A stretch of 64,000 bases of DNA from Burkholderiaceae bacterium (GTDB lineage Bacteria; Pseudomonadota; Gammaproteobacteria; Burkholderiales; Burkholderiaceae_C): assembly GCA_026125795.1 (NCBI GenBank), contig JAHCKM010000001.1, positions 1,054,001 through 1,118,000 of the forward strand. The letters are read 5' to 3'. A model generated the notes under the pieces. The model was not told the origin of the DNA. It saw nothing but the letters and a program-made list of their open reading frames with translations, and searched no databases. The translations under genes were made by a program, and so were the position numbers. Below are positions 11,919 to 20,157 of the stretch, in pieces (within the stretch, counting starts at the first letter, position 1; each line of letters opens with the position of its first letter).

Positions 11919-12506
11919 ATGGAAACGCTAGAGAAAAAGCCCTTTGGGCTGAGACTTGGCCCGACGATGTTCTCGCTGATGAGTCTGTTGATCATCGCGG
12001 GGGGCAGTTACTTGATTTGGGCGATCTTCGCCGACCCATCCCGAGCGGTATGGAAAACTTATCCCCAGCCTTTCGGGGTGGTCCTTTCTTGGTCGATTCT
12101 GTTCGTTGTGTTCTTCGGCTTTCTGGGGCAGCTCTGGGGACTGGGACAACTCCCTCAGCCGTTTGGTGGCGTTGTCTGGATCCTGCTCACCACAGTCTTT
12201 GCAGTGGTGGTCCCCAGTGTGCTGCTTCACGGGTACGGGTCAATGGACCCTGCCTTCGATATCGGCAAAGGAGGCTACACCGCGACGACGATGATCGTAC
12301 TCATCGGCTTCTACACCTGGGGCATCCTAGGTACGAGCATGGGGCACTGGCCGTGGGTCGACCTAGGCTTGAAGCAGCCCTGGGTAGGTATCGGCGGACT
12401 CTTGCTTGGCTTCGTGCTCACATTTTTTGGGTACATCCTGCTGATCTACCCGAGTCTGGCGAGCTGGACGTCCCCCGACAAGACAATTAGACAATTCTTC
12501 CGCTGA
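11919..12506 (+). CDS. Multi-span membrane protein of unknown family
   Basis: A 195-residue protein with about five hydrophobic segments (roughly residues 16-36, 50-75, 83-103, 120-141 and 153-176) and short polar loops, so an inner-membrane protein. A conserved-looking Trp-Pro-Trp lies in HWPWVDLG and a similar WPW occurs in its downstream neighbour, hinting that the two are related or pair as halves of a transporter or channel. I do not recognise the family. It is separated from the next gene by only 5 bp. It lies between the alcohol dehydrogenase and the BMC operon, so uptake of the substrate is a reasonable guess but nothing more. Confidence 0.6.
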   Translation: METLEKKPFGLRLGPTMFSLMSLLIIAGGSYLIWAIFADPSRAVWKTYPQPFGVVLSWSILFVVFFGFLGQLWGLGQLPQPFGGVVWILLTTVFAVVVPSVLLHGYGSMDPAFDIGKGGYTATTMIVLIGFYTWGILGTSMGHWPWVDLGLKQPWVGIGGLLLGFVLTFFGYILLIYPSLASWTSPDKTIRQFFR

Positions 12507-12511
12507 CGGTC

Positions 12512-13039
12512 GTGATCGGATGGTTCTATAGCGCAATCGTGTCGTGGCTTACGACTTTCCTGATCCTCGACAACTGGCCATGGAGCGCATTCGGATCTCG
12601 CGCCAAGACCGCGATCGCCGCGCTGATTGGCAACTTCATCATTGGGACGGGGATCTACTTCGGCTTCCTGGCACTGCTTAAGGGTGTCCTGGTGCCCAAG
12701 GAGGCGCAAGCGGCTCTTGGGGCTGCGATCGACATTTGGCCCGCGCACCTTGGGGTGTGCGTGTCTTTCTGGTTGATTTTCTGGGCGAACGTCGTAGGCA
12801 ACCATCCGACCAACCTCGGCGCGATCGCAAACCGGGTGATCCGATTGATCGTCACCTTCGGGCTGGCTCTGGTCACCTTCCTGGTGTATACGCGCTGGTT
12901 CGCGGTCAGCGTCTTGAACGAAAAGGAGATCGCCCCCGGCTTTGGAGGAGATCCGCTAACGTGGATTGACCTGATGATCTACGTGATGCTGGTCTACGTC
13001 ATCTACTTGGGATCGTACGGTCTGAACAAGAAAGCTTGA
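12512..13039 (+). CDS. Multi-span membrane protein of unknown family, pair partner
   Basis: A 175-residue, very hydrophobic protein with about five membrane segments; it starts with GTG (VIGWFYSAIVSW), as no in-frame ATG lies near. NWPWSAFGSR near residue 21 recalls the WPW element of the preceding protein. The product ends in a charged tail (GLNKKA), as if exposed to the cytoplasm. It converges with the BMC operon whose last gene ends 66 bp further on, with no clear terminator between. Function unknown; likely works with the preceding gene. Confidence 0.6.
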   Translation: MIGWFYSAIVSWLTTFLILDNWPWSAFGSRAKTAIAALIGNFIIGTGIYFGFLALLKGVLVPKEAQAALGAAIDIWPAHLGVCVSFWLIFWANVVGNHPTNLGAIANRVIRLIVTFGLALVTFLVYTRWFAVSVLNEKEIAPGFGGDPLTWIDLMIYVMLVYVIYLGSYGLNKKA

Positions 13040-13105
13040 CGTCGAGTCGGTGAACGCGACGACGATACGCATACAAGCTCGTCCTGCGCCGCCGAGCATC
13101 AACAA

Positions 13106-14374
13106 CTAGGCTGTGGCAAGCTTTCCCAATTCGTCGATGCGTGCGGCAATACGCCCAGCCGCTTCCTGAAGCGCTTGACGCTCATCGGGGCGCAGCGGCA
13201 GTTCAACTATCTCGGAGACACCGCGTTGGCCTAGGCGTACAGGGAGCCCAACCCGGGTATCGCGCGTGCCGTAGGCGCCGTATGAGCGCACACAGGCAGC
13301 GATCATGGTGCGATCATCCCACACCATGGCGCGCACCATCATGGCCGCCGACTCAGCCGGTGAAAAATAGGCGCTTCCGCTCTGCAGCAGTTTGACTACC
13401 TCGCCGCCGGAATCGCGCGTGCGCTCAACAATGGCGCGCAAGGTGCTCGCATCGAGCAGTGACTCGAGCGGTCGATCGCCGACGAACGCCTGACTCAGGG
13501 GGATCACCATCTCGTGCCCGTGACTGCCGAGCGCCAACGCGCGCACCTCCTGTGGCGTCGCGCGGCCGGTCAGACCGACTAGTGAGCAGAAGCGCGCCGA
13601 ATCGAGTACGCCAGCCATGCCGATCACCCGTGCATCGGGAAATCCCGTTCGCGCCGCGGCGATATGTGTCATTTCCTCCAACGGATTCGTCACCACCACC
13701 ACAGTCGAATCGCTCGCGCGCACCCGAATGGCGTCACAGATCGATCCGACGATTGCCGCGTTGACGGCGGTCAGATCGGTGCGACTCATGCCGGGTTGCC
13801 TCGGTTTGCCAGCAGTGACGACGACATAGTCGGCACGGTCCAGCAGCGCTAGATCGTCGCCACCAGCGATGCGTGTAGAGAAGCCGTTCAGGGCAGCGCT
13901 GTGCGAGATGTCGAGTGCTAGCCCGGCCGCGAGTCCGGACACAACGTCGATCAGCACCAGATCTTCGAAAAGATCGCTTTCGGCGAGCCTCAGTGCCGTC
14001 ATCGCCCCGACGTGGCCAGCGCCGACGACGGCTCCCTTCGGCCTGCCGCCACGCCGCGGAACGGCGGCGTGGCGCGAGGGACCCAGCGCATTGCGTCGAT
14101 ACAAGGCCCCCGACGGCGGCAGCCCGAGCTCTGGCCCTGCTATTCCTGGTCCCCGGACAGACGGTAATGCGGCGACACCCTGCGCAGGTGGCGCAGGCAC
14201 AGGCTTCTTCGCCGCCAGCGCCTGAGCAGGTACCGAAGCATCTCCAACCACGAGTTCAACGCCCAACTCCTTTGCACGATCGCGCGCGAGCGGCGTAAGC
14301 CGGTCGCCTCTCGCAAGCACCAGGCGCTTGCCTGGGGCATTGGCCACCTCTTCGGCCGTGTAGATCTTCGTCAT
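13106..14374 (-). CDS. Malate/lactate dehydrogenase-like protein with an extra N-terminal BMC-type domain
   Basis: A 422-residue protein, about 110 longer than malate dehydrogenase. Residues 1-45 (TAEEVANAPGKRLVLARGDRLTPLARDRAKELGV) resemble the small N-terminal segment of several microcompartment-associated proteins, followed by a Pro/Ala linker to about residue 110. The rest is an NAD-dependent dehydrogenase: VVGAGHVGAMTALRL, VTAGKPRQPGMSRTDL with substrate-binding Arg, VVTNPLEEMT, LDSARF and SHGHEM with the catalytic His. It is the last gene of the shell operon. A role in recycling NADH made by the aldehyde dehydrogenase inside the shell is likely; the substrate is not known. Confidence 0.75.
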   Translation of the reverse strand: MTKIYTAEEVANAPGKRLVLARGDRLTPLARDRAKELGVELVVGDASVPAQALAAKKPVPAPPAQGVAALPSVRGPGIAGPELGLPPSGALYRRNALGPSRHAAVPRRGGRPKGAVVGAGHVGAMTALRLAESDLFEDLVLIDVVSGLAAGLALDISHSAALNGFSTRIAGGDDLALLDRADYVVVTAGKPRQPGMSRTDLTAVNAAIVGSICDAIRVRASDSTVVVVTNPLEEMTHIAAARTGFPDARVIGMAGVLDSARFCSLVGLTGRATPQEVRALALGSHGHEMVIPLSQAFVGDRPLESLLDASTLRAIVERTRDSGGEVVKLLQSGSAYFSPAESAAMMVRAMVWDDRTMIAACVRSYGAYGTRDTRVGLPVRLGQRGVSEIVELPLRPDERQALQEAAGRIAARIDELGKLATA

Positions 14375-14399
14375 CGCTCTACCTGCGCCCAGCGCGAAG

Positions 14400-15017
14400 T
14401 CACGCCTTGCCTTCCAGCGCGTTTAGTGCCTCCGTGGCGGCGCTCGCCGCTGCCTGGACGTCGCTCTCAGTGCCGGATATGAACAGGCGCCCGAAGCGGC
14501 CGAGTGCGCGAACTTCTACGATGCTGATGTCGGCAGCTTTCTCGGCCTCATTCGCCGCCAGTGCCACGTATGCGGCCGGTGCAACCTCCAGGACGTAGAG
14601 GCTACGACCGGGGATCAGCAGGTTGCCCTTGCGCCACTTGTTGATGAGCTGTGCCTGGTACGGGTTGACGTTGGTGACGAACATCGATGAAGCTAGTTTG
14701 GGCTTGACACGATCCTCCTCGCCGAGGTGTAGGTGTTCAAGCACCGCCCGCCCCGCCGCGACTACTTCGGCTTGGTTCCTCGAGTGAATCTCGAGAAGTC
14801 CAAACTCGCGCTCCACAACCTGAAGTGCGGGCCGCACGTCCGCTGCCTTAAGCGCCACGTCCGCACAGCGGAAGATTTCGTTGCCGGGTGCCACCTCTAT
14901 GTACAGCTCGGCCATCCCTGCTACTGGCACGTCTCCCTGACAGGTTGCGGCGACGTGCGCCGCAGCCTGAGGTTGCATGCGATCAATGAACGCGTAGGTA
15001 CGTAGCTGAAATTCCAT
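14400..15017 (-). CDS. BMC-T tandem-domain shell protein
   Basis: A 205-residue protein with two BMC folds in tandem: the first around residues 5-95 (AELYIEVAPGNEIFRCADVALKAADV) and the second around 105-205 (MFVTNVNPYQAQLINKW, EVAPAAYVALAANEAEKAADI, FGRLFISGTESDVQAAASAATEAL). Such proteins form pseudohexameric trimers that tile shell facets and may gate larger molecules. It lies 9 bp after the EutJ-like gene and 25 bp before the malate-dehydrogenase-like gene. Confidence 0.85.
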   Translation of the reverse strand: MEFQLRTYAFIDRMQPQAAAHVAATCQGDVPVAGMAELYIEVAPGNEIFRCADVALKAADVRPALQVVEREFGLLEIHSRNQAEVVAAGRAVLEHLHLGEEDRVKPKLASSMFVTNVNPYQAQLINKWRKGNLLIPGRSLYVLEVAPAAYVALAANEAEKAADISIVEVRALGRFGRLFISGTESDVQAAASAATEALNALEGKA

Positions 15018-15025
15018 TTGCGTAG

Positions 15026-15841
15026 TCAGCTATTGGCGATGCCAAACGGTGTGATGAGGTCAGAGTGCGGATAGCTTCTGGTTTCCCAGCCGAGGTAGTG
15101 CTCTACCACTGCGTCGGCGCCTGGGATGCGAAGGGCACCGCCGGCCAGGTGCACAACGCCTGGACTCCTGTTTCCGCATTGCTGGCGAATCGACTCGGCG
15201 ATTCGCTCGATTCCGGGGCGCACGATGTCGAGCAATTCAGCGCCGTGCGAGCGTTTGTGTGCCTCGGCCTGCTCTACAGGAAGGCGCAGTCGACCTGCGA
15301 CGATCAGGTCCAGATGATGACCGCCGCCCGCACGGTCACTCAGGCTGAGGAGTTTGCCGTCGGCAAACACGCCAACTCCGGTCGAGCCGCCGCCCACGTC
15401 GACCACTGCCCCGTCGGCAACGGCAAGCAAGGCGTTCGCCGCGCTTACCTCGTCGACCAAACGGCGGCACTCGATGCCAGCTTGTTGCAGGACGTGCGCG
15501 CAGGCGCGGCAATCGGCCAGTGGCACGGCTGGTGGATAGGCAGTAGCAGCCTCGTCGATCGATCGAGCCAGGGCGGCTTCGGCACTCCGCTTGAGGTGCG
15601 CCACTGCCTTTACCGCCCCCTGGAAGTCGACCACAACACCGTCTCGCACAGCGCTCTCGCGAACGAAATCCCACCACACTGGCATGTCGTCATCGTCGAC
15701 CGCCGCGATCACGATCGTCGCTGTGCCCAGGTCCACGCCGAAGCGCAAGGTCCCGGTGCGATCCGGCATGGGAGCTCGCAAACATGCCGCGGCGCGCTCT
15801 AGGAACGCATCGACGCGCGAAGCGGCACGCATTAGCATCAA
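15026..15841 (-). CDS. EutJ-like Hsp70-fold chaperone/reactivase of the microcompartment
   Basis: A 271-residue actin/Hsp70-type ATPase. The phosphate-1 motif FGVDLGTATIVIAAVD is near residue 33, phosphate-2 VVDVGGGSTGVGV near 148, and an adenosine-type AGGALRIPG near 235. Length and motif order fit EutJ of ethanolamine-type microcompartments. The start overlaps the stop of the aldehyde dehydrogenase gene (ATGA-type), so the two are coupled. The client enzyme is unknown; no B12 diol dehydratase or ammonia lyase is encoded in this operon. Confidence 0.8.
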   Translation of the reverse strand: MMLMRAASRVDAFLERAAACLRAPMPDRTGTLRFGVDLGTATIVIAAVDDDDMPVWWDFVRESAVRDGVVVDFQGAVKAVAHLKRSAEAALARSIDEAATAYPPAVPLADCRACAHVLQQAGIECRRLVDEVSAANALLAVADGAVVDVGGGSTGVGVFADGKLLSLSDRAGGGHHLDLIVAGRLRLPVEQAEAHKRSHGAELLDIVRPGIERIAESIRQQCGNRSPGVVHLAGGALRIPGADAVVEHYLGWETRSYPHSDLITPFGIANS

Positions 15842-17238
15842 AGCCCCATGGTCGGCGAGTAGAGGTCACGCCACGGACGGTTCTCGTGGGCAACACGCTT
15901 GATGTTGATCAGGTGCATCGGGGTCACGTTGTCCGATACGATCGAGCCACTCCAGGTACCGGTGCCGAGCATGAAGCTCGGGTCGGTGCCCGCACTAAAA
16001 CCCATCCCACCGAGGAGGCTCGGCGTATTGACGATGATGCGCGACGCTGGTAGGGACGATAGTCGCGCGATCATCGCTTCGTCACGGCCGTGAATACCTA
16101 GCGTGTGACCGGCACCCCCAAACGCCAATACCTGCCCGCAGCGGGCGTAGGCCGCTTCAAGGTCGGCGGCGCGGTAGAACGACAGCACCGGCCCGAGGAT
16201 TTCCGCCGACAGCGGCGCACGAGGGCCGACTTCGGTGAGCAGCGCGCCCAGCACTTTCGTCGACGCTGGCACCCGCACGCCGATGCGCTTCGCCAGCTCG
16301 CCTGCAGATTGACCCACCGCCTCGGGATTGAGAGCGCCACTTCTTCCCTCGAAGACCAGTTCCGCCAGCTTCGCCTGCTGATCAGCGTTGAGAAACACCG
16401 TGCCATGTTCTTCGAAGGCTTTCAAGGCTGCATCGGCGATTGGCTCGTCGAGCACCACCGTCTGCTCGGCGACGCACGCGGTACCGTTGTCGAAGGCCTT
16501 CGAAGTGACAACCATAAGCGCCGCCTCACCAACATCTGCGACGGAGCGATGGATGTACACAGGCACATTGCCAGCCCCTACGGCCAGTGTCGGTTTGCCG
16601 CTCGAGTAGGCGGCCCGAACCATTCCGGCGCCGCCAGTGGCCATGACCAGCGCCACGTCGCGATGCGCCATCAGCTCGCGGGTTGCGGATAGCTGCCCAC
16701 CTGTCAGGCAGTCAAGCAAACCGCGCGGCGCGCCAGCCCGTTCGGCCGCCGCGGACATGATTGCCACCGTGCGAACGCAGCACTTCGCCGCACGGGGATG
16801 TGGCGCACACACGATGGCGTTGCCGGACTTGACCGCCGCGAGGCATTTGAAGATCGTGGTCGAAGTCGGGTTGGTCACCGGAATGATGCCGGCGATCACA
16901 CCCATCGGTGCACCGATCGCGGTGACCCGGTTCGGCTCATCGACCCACAAGACCCCGAGCGTGCGCATCTGCAGCATCGCATGGGCGACGAACTTTGCGT
17001 TGTAGAGGTTCTTGAGGATCTTGTCCTCGTACACGCCGTAGCCGGTCTCGTCGACGGCCAGGCGCGCCAGCTCCGCGGCGGCCGCCTCGGTTGCCGCGGC
17101 CATGGTGCGCACGAGCGCGTCGGCCTGCTCCTGCGTGACGCCCTGGAAGGCGTCGAACGCGGCTCGCGCCGATCGCGCCTTGGAGCGCGCCTCGCCGATG
17201 GCGAGGAGCTCCGCGTCGAGCTGCGTGGGGCCGTTCAT
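15838..17238 (-). CDS. CoA-acylating aldehyde dehydrogenase (PduP/EutE type)
   Basis: A 466-residue protein that would convert an aldehyde plus CoA and NAD to an acyl-CoA inside the shell. NPTSTTIFKCLAAVKSGNAIV and GAGNVPVYIHRSVADV are typical of PduP/EutE; the catalytic Cys lies in DNGTACVAEQ near residue 257. The N-terminus (ELLAIGEARSKARSARAAFDAF) is a likely amphipathic helix and could act as an encapsulation peptide. It follows the hexamer shell gene by 34 bp. Because no aldehyde-forming signature enzyme is next to it, the aldehyde is unidentified; hydroxyisobutyraldehyde is the best contextual guess. Confidence 0.9.
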   Translation of the reverse strand: MNGPTQLDAELLAIGEARSKARSARAAFDAFQGVTQEQADALVRTMAAATEAAAAELARLAVDETGYGVYEDKILKNLYNAKFVAHAMLQMRTLGVLWVDEPNRVTAIGAPMGVIAGIIPVTNPTSTTIFKCLAAVKSGNAIVCAPHPRAAKCCVRTVAIMSAAAERAGAPRGLLDCLTGGQLSATRELMAHRDVALVMATGGAGMVRAAYSSGKPTLAVGAGNVPVYIHRSVADVGEAALMVVTSKAFDNGTACVAEQTVVLDEPIADAALKAFEEHGTVFLNADQQAKLAELVFEGRSGALNPEAVGQSAGELAKRIGVRVPASTKVLGALLTEVGPRAPLSAEILGPVLSFYRAADLEAAYARCGQVLAFGGAGHTLGIHGRDEAMIARLSSLPASRIIVNTPSLLGGMGFSAGTDPSFMLGTGTWSGSIVSDNVTPMHLINIKRVAHENRPWRDLYSPTMGL

Positions 17239-17272
17239 CGCTCACGCTCGCGCAGGCGTGTCGCGCGCGGCT

Positions 17273-17587
<315 letters not shown>

Positions 17588-17619
17588 GTCAGCTCCTCAT
17601 GCGGCGACGCGCAGCGTCT

Positions 17620-17937
17620 TCAGGGTTTGACGAAAGTGGTTCGGCCATCGAGCTGCACCGAATCGACTATGGCGACGACGGCGGCGTCGGTCGGCACCGA
17701 CTGGCCCTCGCGCTCGACCCGCGCAGCGCTGCCGTGCACGACCAGCACTACTTCGCCGACTCCGGCTCCGGCAAAGTCAACGGCGACATACATCTGTAGC
17801 GGTTCAGCATCTTTCGACGCGAACTCGCCGAGCGGATCCGAAGCCTCGACCGGCTGCAGCAGCAGCAGCTTGTGCGCGGCCAGGCCCCGGGCCTTGACCG
17901 ACGCGACGACGGTACCCCGTACCTGTGCGAGCTTCAA
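17620..17937 (-). CDS. BMC-P pentameric shell vertex protein (EutN/CcmL family)
   Basis: Caps the shell vertices. The fold is seen in LAQVRGTVVASVKARGLAAHKLLLLQPVE and VAVDFAGAGVGEVVLVVHG. Two starts are possible: GTG at 17958 or TTG at 17937. I prefer TTG because GGAGACA lies just upstream as a Shine-Dalgarno, the product then begins KLAQVRGTVV like other family members, and both elements are kept in the decayed copy at 11.4 kb. It is the first gene of the minus-strand shell operon pentamer-hexamer-aldehyde dehydrogenase-EutJ-tandem shell-dehydrogenase. Confidence 0.88.
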   Translation of the reverse strand: MKLAQVRGTVVASVKARGLAAHKLLLLQPVEASDPLGEFASKDAEPLQMYVAVDFAGAGVGEVVLVVHGSAARVEREGQSVPTDAAVVAIVDSVQLDGRTTFVKP

Positions 17938-17970
17938 GAACGTTGTCTCCGTTTTCACTTCTTGACGACG

Positions 17971-18078
17971 CTAGGGTATGCCCCACGAACGGCGAAGTCA
18001 TTGGCCGGGCCGGACAGCCCGTACCGCCCCGATTTGTCCGCCGCTGCCATAGACACCAAATTCGGCGCTCCCTAGAGT
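17971..18078. promoter_or_regulatory. Divergent promoter between the two microcompartment operons
   Basis: Plus strand: operator TTTGTCC (18033-18039), -35 TAGACA (18050-18055), 17 bp, -10 TAGAGT (18073-18078). An inverted repeat GGACAG-N16-TTGTCC spans 18012-18039, two helical turns centre to centre. Minus strand: -35 TGACTT (18000-17995), 16 bp, -10 TACCCT (17978-17973) would give a leader of about 28 bases to the TTG start. The blocks at 17971-17987 and 17991-18006 recur unchanged at 11464-11499. Likely bound by the GAF/PucR activator encoded at 23471; binding is inferred. Confidence 0.65.
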
Positions 18079-18122
18079 CTTCGTAAAGCGCCCGCCGGTG
18101 CAGCGGAGTGCAGGAGACAAGC

Positions 18123-19127
18123 GTGATTCGCGACGCAGACGCCGAGTTCCACCCGCCCGACCCGGCCCACCCGACCTGGGCCGAGACCAACTACTTCGGC
18201 TTCTACAACGCCGAGGAACATCTGAACGTCGGCGTCTACGCACTGTTTCGCACCAATCTCGGAACGGTAACGTCGTCGATCTGCATCAACTCCCGGCGCA
18301 CGGTGACGCACTGGGAGGCCGACTACTGCGACATGCGTTCGGCCATCCCGATCCCGCAACCGCGCAACCTGCGGGACTATGCGCTGAGCAACAGCCTGCA
18401 CGTGCGCTGCCTCGAGCCCAACCGCGTCTGGCGGATCCACTATGACGACGGGCACGAAACCCGCATCGACGTACGCTACGAGGCGCTAATGCCGGGCTTC
18501 GACATTCACGACCCAGCAATGGACCCGATGTGCGCCTCGGCCTCGCACGAAGGCAAGTTTGCCTGGGGCACGGCCTACAACGGGCACTTCGACCAGACCG
18601 GCGTGTTCACCGGCAGCGTCACCCTCCGCGGGCGCAAGGTGCCGATCGATTGCGTGTCGACGATGGACCACAGCTGGGGTCCACGGCCCGAGCGCGGCGC
18701 CCCGGCGATGAGTTGGCTGCACGGCCACTTCTCAAGTGACTTGGCGATTCACGCGATCCTGGGCTTCGACCCGGCGCGCGACAACGGGCGCGAGCTGTGG
18801 CTGGCGCACGGTTACGTGCTGGAGCGCGGCAAGGTGTTCGGTCTGAAGGCCGGGGTCGGGCAGACGGTGCGCAAGCAGGAGCGTTATCCCGAGACCATCG
18901 CGCTGCGGCTCACCGACAGCGCAGACCGCGTGTGGGAAATGAACGGGCGCACGCTGACCACCATGCCGTGGGTCTACGTGCCCAACAGCATCGGCTTCAA
19001 CACGCTCAGCGAATGGACCTGCGGCACTCAGCGCGGCTACGGTGAGGTCATGGACTTCATCGAGCTGCCGGTGCTGAACGCGCTGAACAGCGCTTTTGCG
19101 ACCCTGCGGCCGTCCAAGCCGCTTTGA
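18123..19127 (+). CDS. DUF7064-like protein, function unknown
   Basis: A 334-residue soluble protein without signal peptide or membrane segment. Its WAETNYFGFYNAEEHLNVG start and the later STMDHSWGPRPERG and WLHGHFSS segments recall proteins annotated as DUF7064/DUF7065, a lipocalin-like fold related to AttH/CrtC; I am not certain of this. I chose GTG at 18123 because AGGAG lies 7 bases upstream; a GTG at 18108 would place that site inside the gene. It is the first gene of the plus-strand operon facing the BMC operon. A decayed copy of its first codons lies at 11.6 kb. The fold suggests binding of a small hydrophobic ligand. Confidence 0.6.
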   Translation: MIRDADAEFHPPDPAHPTWAETNYFGFYNAEEHLNVGVYALFRTNLGTVTSSICINSRRTVTHWEADYCDMRSAIPIPQPRNLRDYALSNSLHVRCLEPNRVWRIHYDDGHETRIDVRYEALMPGFDIHDPAMDPMCASASHEGKFAWGTAYNGHFDQTGVFTGSVTLRGRKVPIDCVSTMDHSWGPRPERGAPAMSWLHGHFSSDLAIHAILGFDPARDNGRELWLAHGYVLERGKVFGLKAGVGQTVRKQERYPETIALRLTDSADRVWEMNGRTLTTMPWVYVPNSIGFNTLSEWTCGTQRGYGEVMDFIELPVLNALNSAFATLRPSKPL

Positions 19128-19141
19128 GCGTCGCCGCAGTC

Positions 19142-20062
19142 ATGCCTCGCGCCATTCTGTTCGACATGGACGGCACCCTGGTGGACACGCGGGCCGCATC
19201 GTGGGAGCTGTTTGCCGAGACGAACCACGAGTTTGCCCTGGGCATCGACACGCGCGAGGCGTTCTTCAAGATCTTCGAGGGCAACTTCTTCGAGTCGTTG
19301 GCGCGCATGTGCCCCGATAGCGGCCGGTTCGAGGCGGTCAAGCGCCACTTCATGGATCTGCTGCGCACGCGCTACCGGCCGGCGATGATTCCCGGCATGG
19401 CCGACGTGGTCCGCGCCTTGGCGCCGCGTTGCACGTTGGCGGTGCTGTCGACCAACGGCATCGAGGCCATACGGCGCATCCTCGTCGACGCCGGCATCGC
19501 GACCTGCTTCTCGCACGTGTTCTCGGGCGAGGTCCAGCCGAAGAAGTCCGAGTCGATGCGCCGCTTCCTCGGCGACTATCGCTACGCCGCGCAGCGCTGC
19601 TGCAGCCCGGCGTACCGCGAGGAATCGACCGACGAGGACGCGCTCGAGTCGTCCGACTGCGTGCTCGTCACCGACACCGCTGGCGACGTCGCCGAGGCCA
19701 AAGAAGTCGGCATCGTCGCGGTCGGCGTTGTCTGGGGCATGCACAGCGAGCGCCAGCTGCTCGACGCTGGCGCGAAGAAGGTGGCACTGTGGCCGCAGGA
19801 GCTCATCGCATGGCTGCGTCCCGAGGACCGTGACGGCGCGGCATGCGGCAGCACGGCCGACGCCGCGGCGCCACGCGCCACGCCGCCGGCGGCCGCACCG
19901 CCCGACCTGCAGGCAGCCGGCCGCCTGCGCCGCGACCAGCGGCTGCAGCACCGGCGCGCGTACGCGACGGCCGCCGTGCGCCTGCCGCAGCCGCGGCTGG
20001 CCAGCGGGGCGGATGCCGAGCTGTTGGGTGCATTGCGCCGTGTCGTGCGCAGTCGGCCATGA
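19142..20062 (+). CDS. HAD-superfamily phosphatase (phosphoglycolate-phosphatase-like)
   Basis: A 306-residue HAD hydrolase. Motif I is FDMDGTLVDT (nucleophile Asp), motif II LAVLSTN, motif III the Lys before KSESMRR and motif IV VTDTAGDVAEAKE. An Ala/Arg-rich C-terminal tail of about 80 residues is unusual and may be disordered. The start is ATG at 19142; a TTG at 19124 overlapping the previous stop is possible. In this context it would remove phosphate from a pathway intermediate or a damaged product, together with the other phosphoryl-transfer genes nearby. Confidence 0.8.
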   Translation: MPRAILFDMDGTLVDTRAASWELFAETNHEFALGIDTREAFFKIFEGNFFESLARMCPDSGRFEAVKRHFMDLLRTRYRPAMIPGMADVVRALAPRCTLAVLSTNGIEAIRRILVDAGIATCFSHVFSGEVQPKKSESMRRFLGDYRYAAQRCCSPAYREESTDEDALESSDCVLVTDTAGDVAEAKEVGIVAVGVVWGMHSERQLLDAGAKKVALWPQELIAWLRPEDRDGAACGSTADAAAPRATPPAAAPPDLQAAGRLRRDQRLQHRRAYATAAVRLPQPRLASGADAELLGALRRVVRSRP

Positions 20063-20157
20063 GGTGCGCACGCCGCTAGGCAAGAGGGGTGGCCGATCGC
20101 GGCTGCCGGCCACCCCCGGGACAGTGAAAGCCGAGTACCCTCTAAGGAGAATCGCAG

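Noticed and set aside
17971-18078. Sigma54 (-24/-12) promoter at the BMC operons
   Set aside because: No TGGCAC-N5-TTGCA pair with correct spacing; a sigma70-like pair with 17-bp spacing explains the conserved bases.
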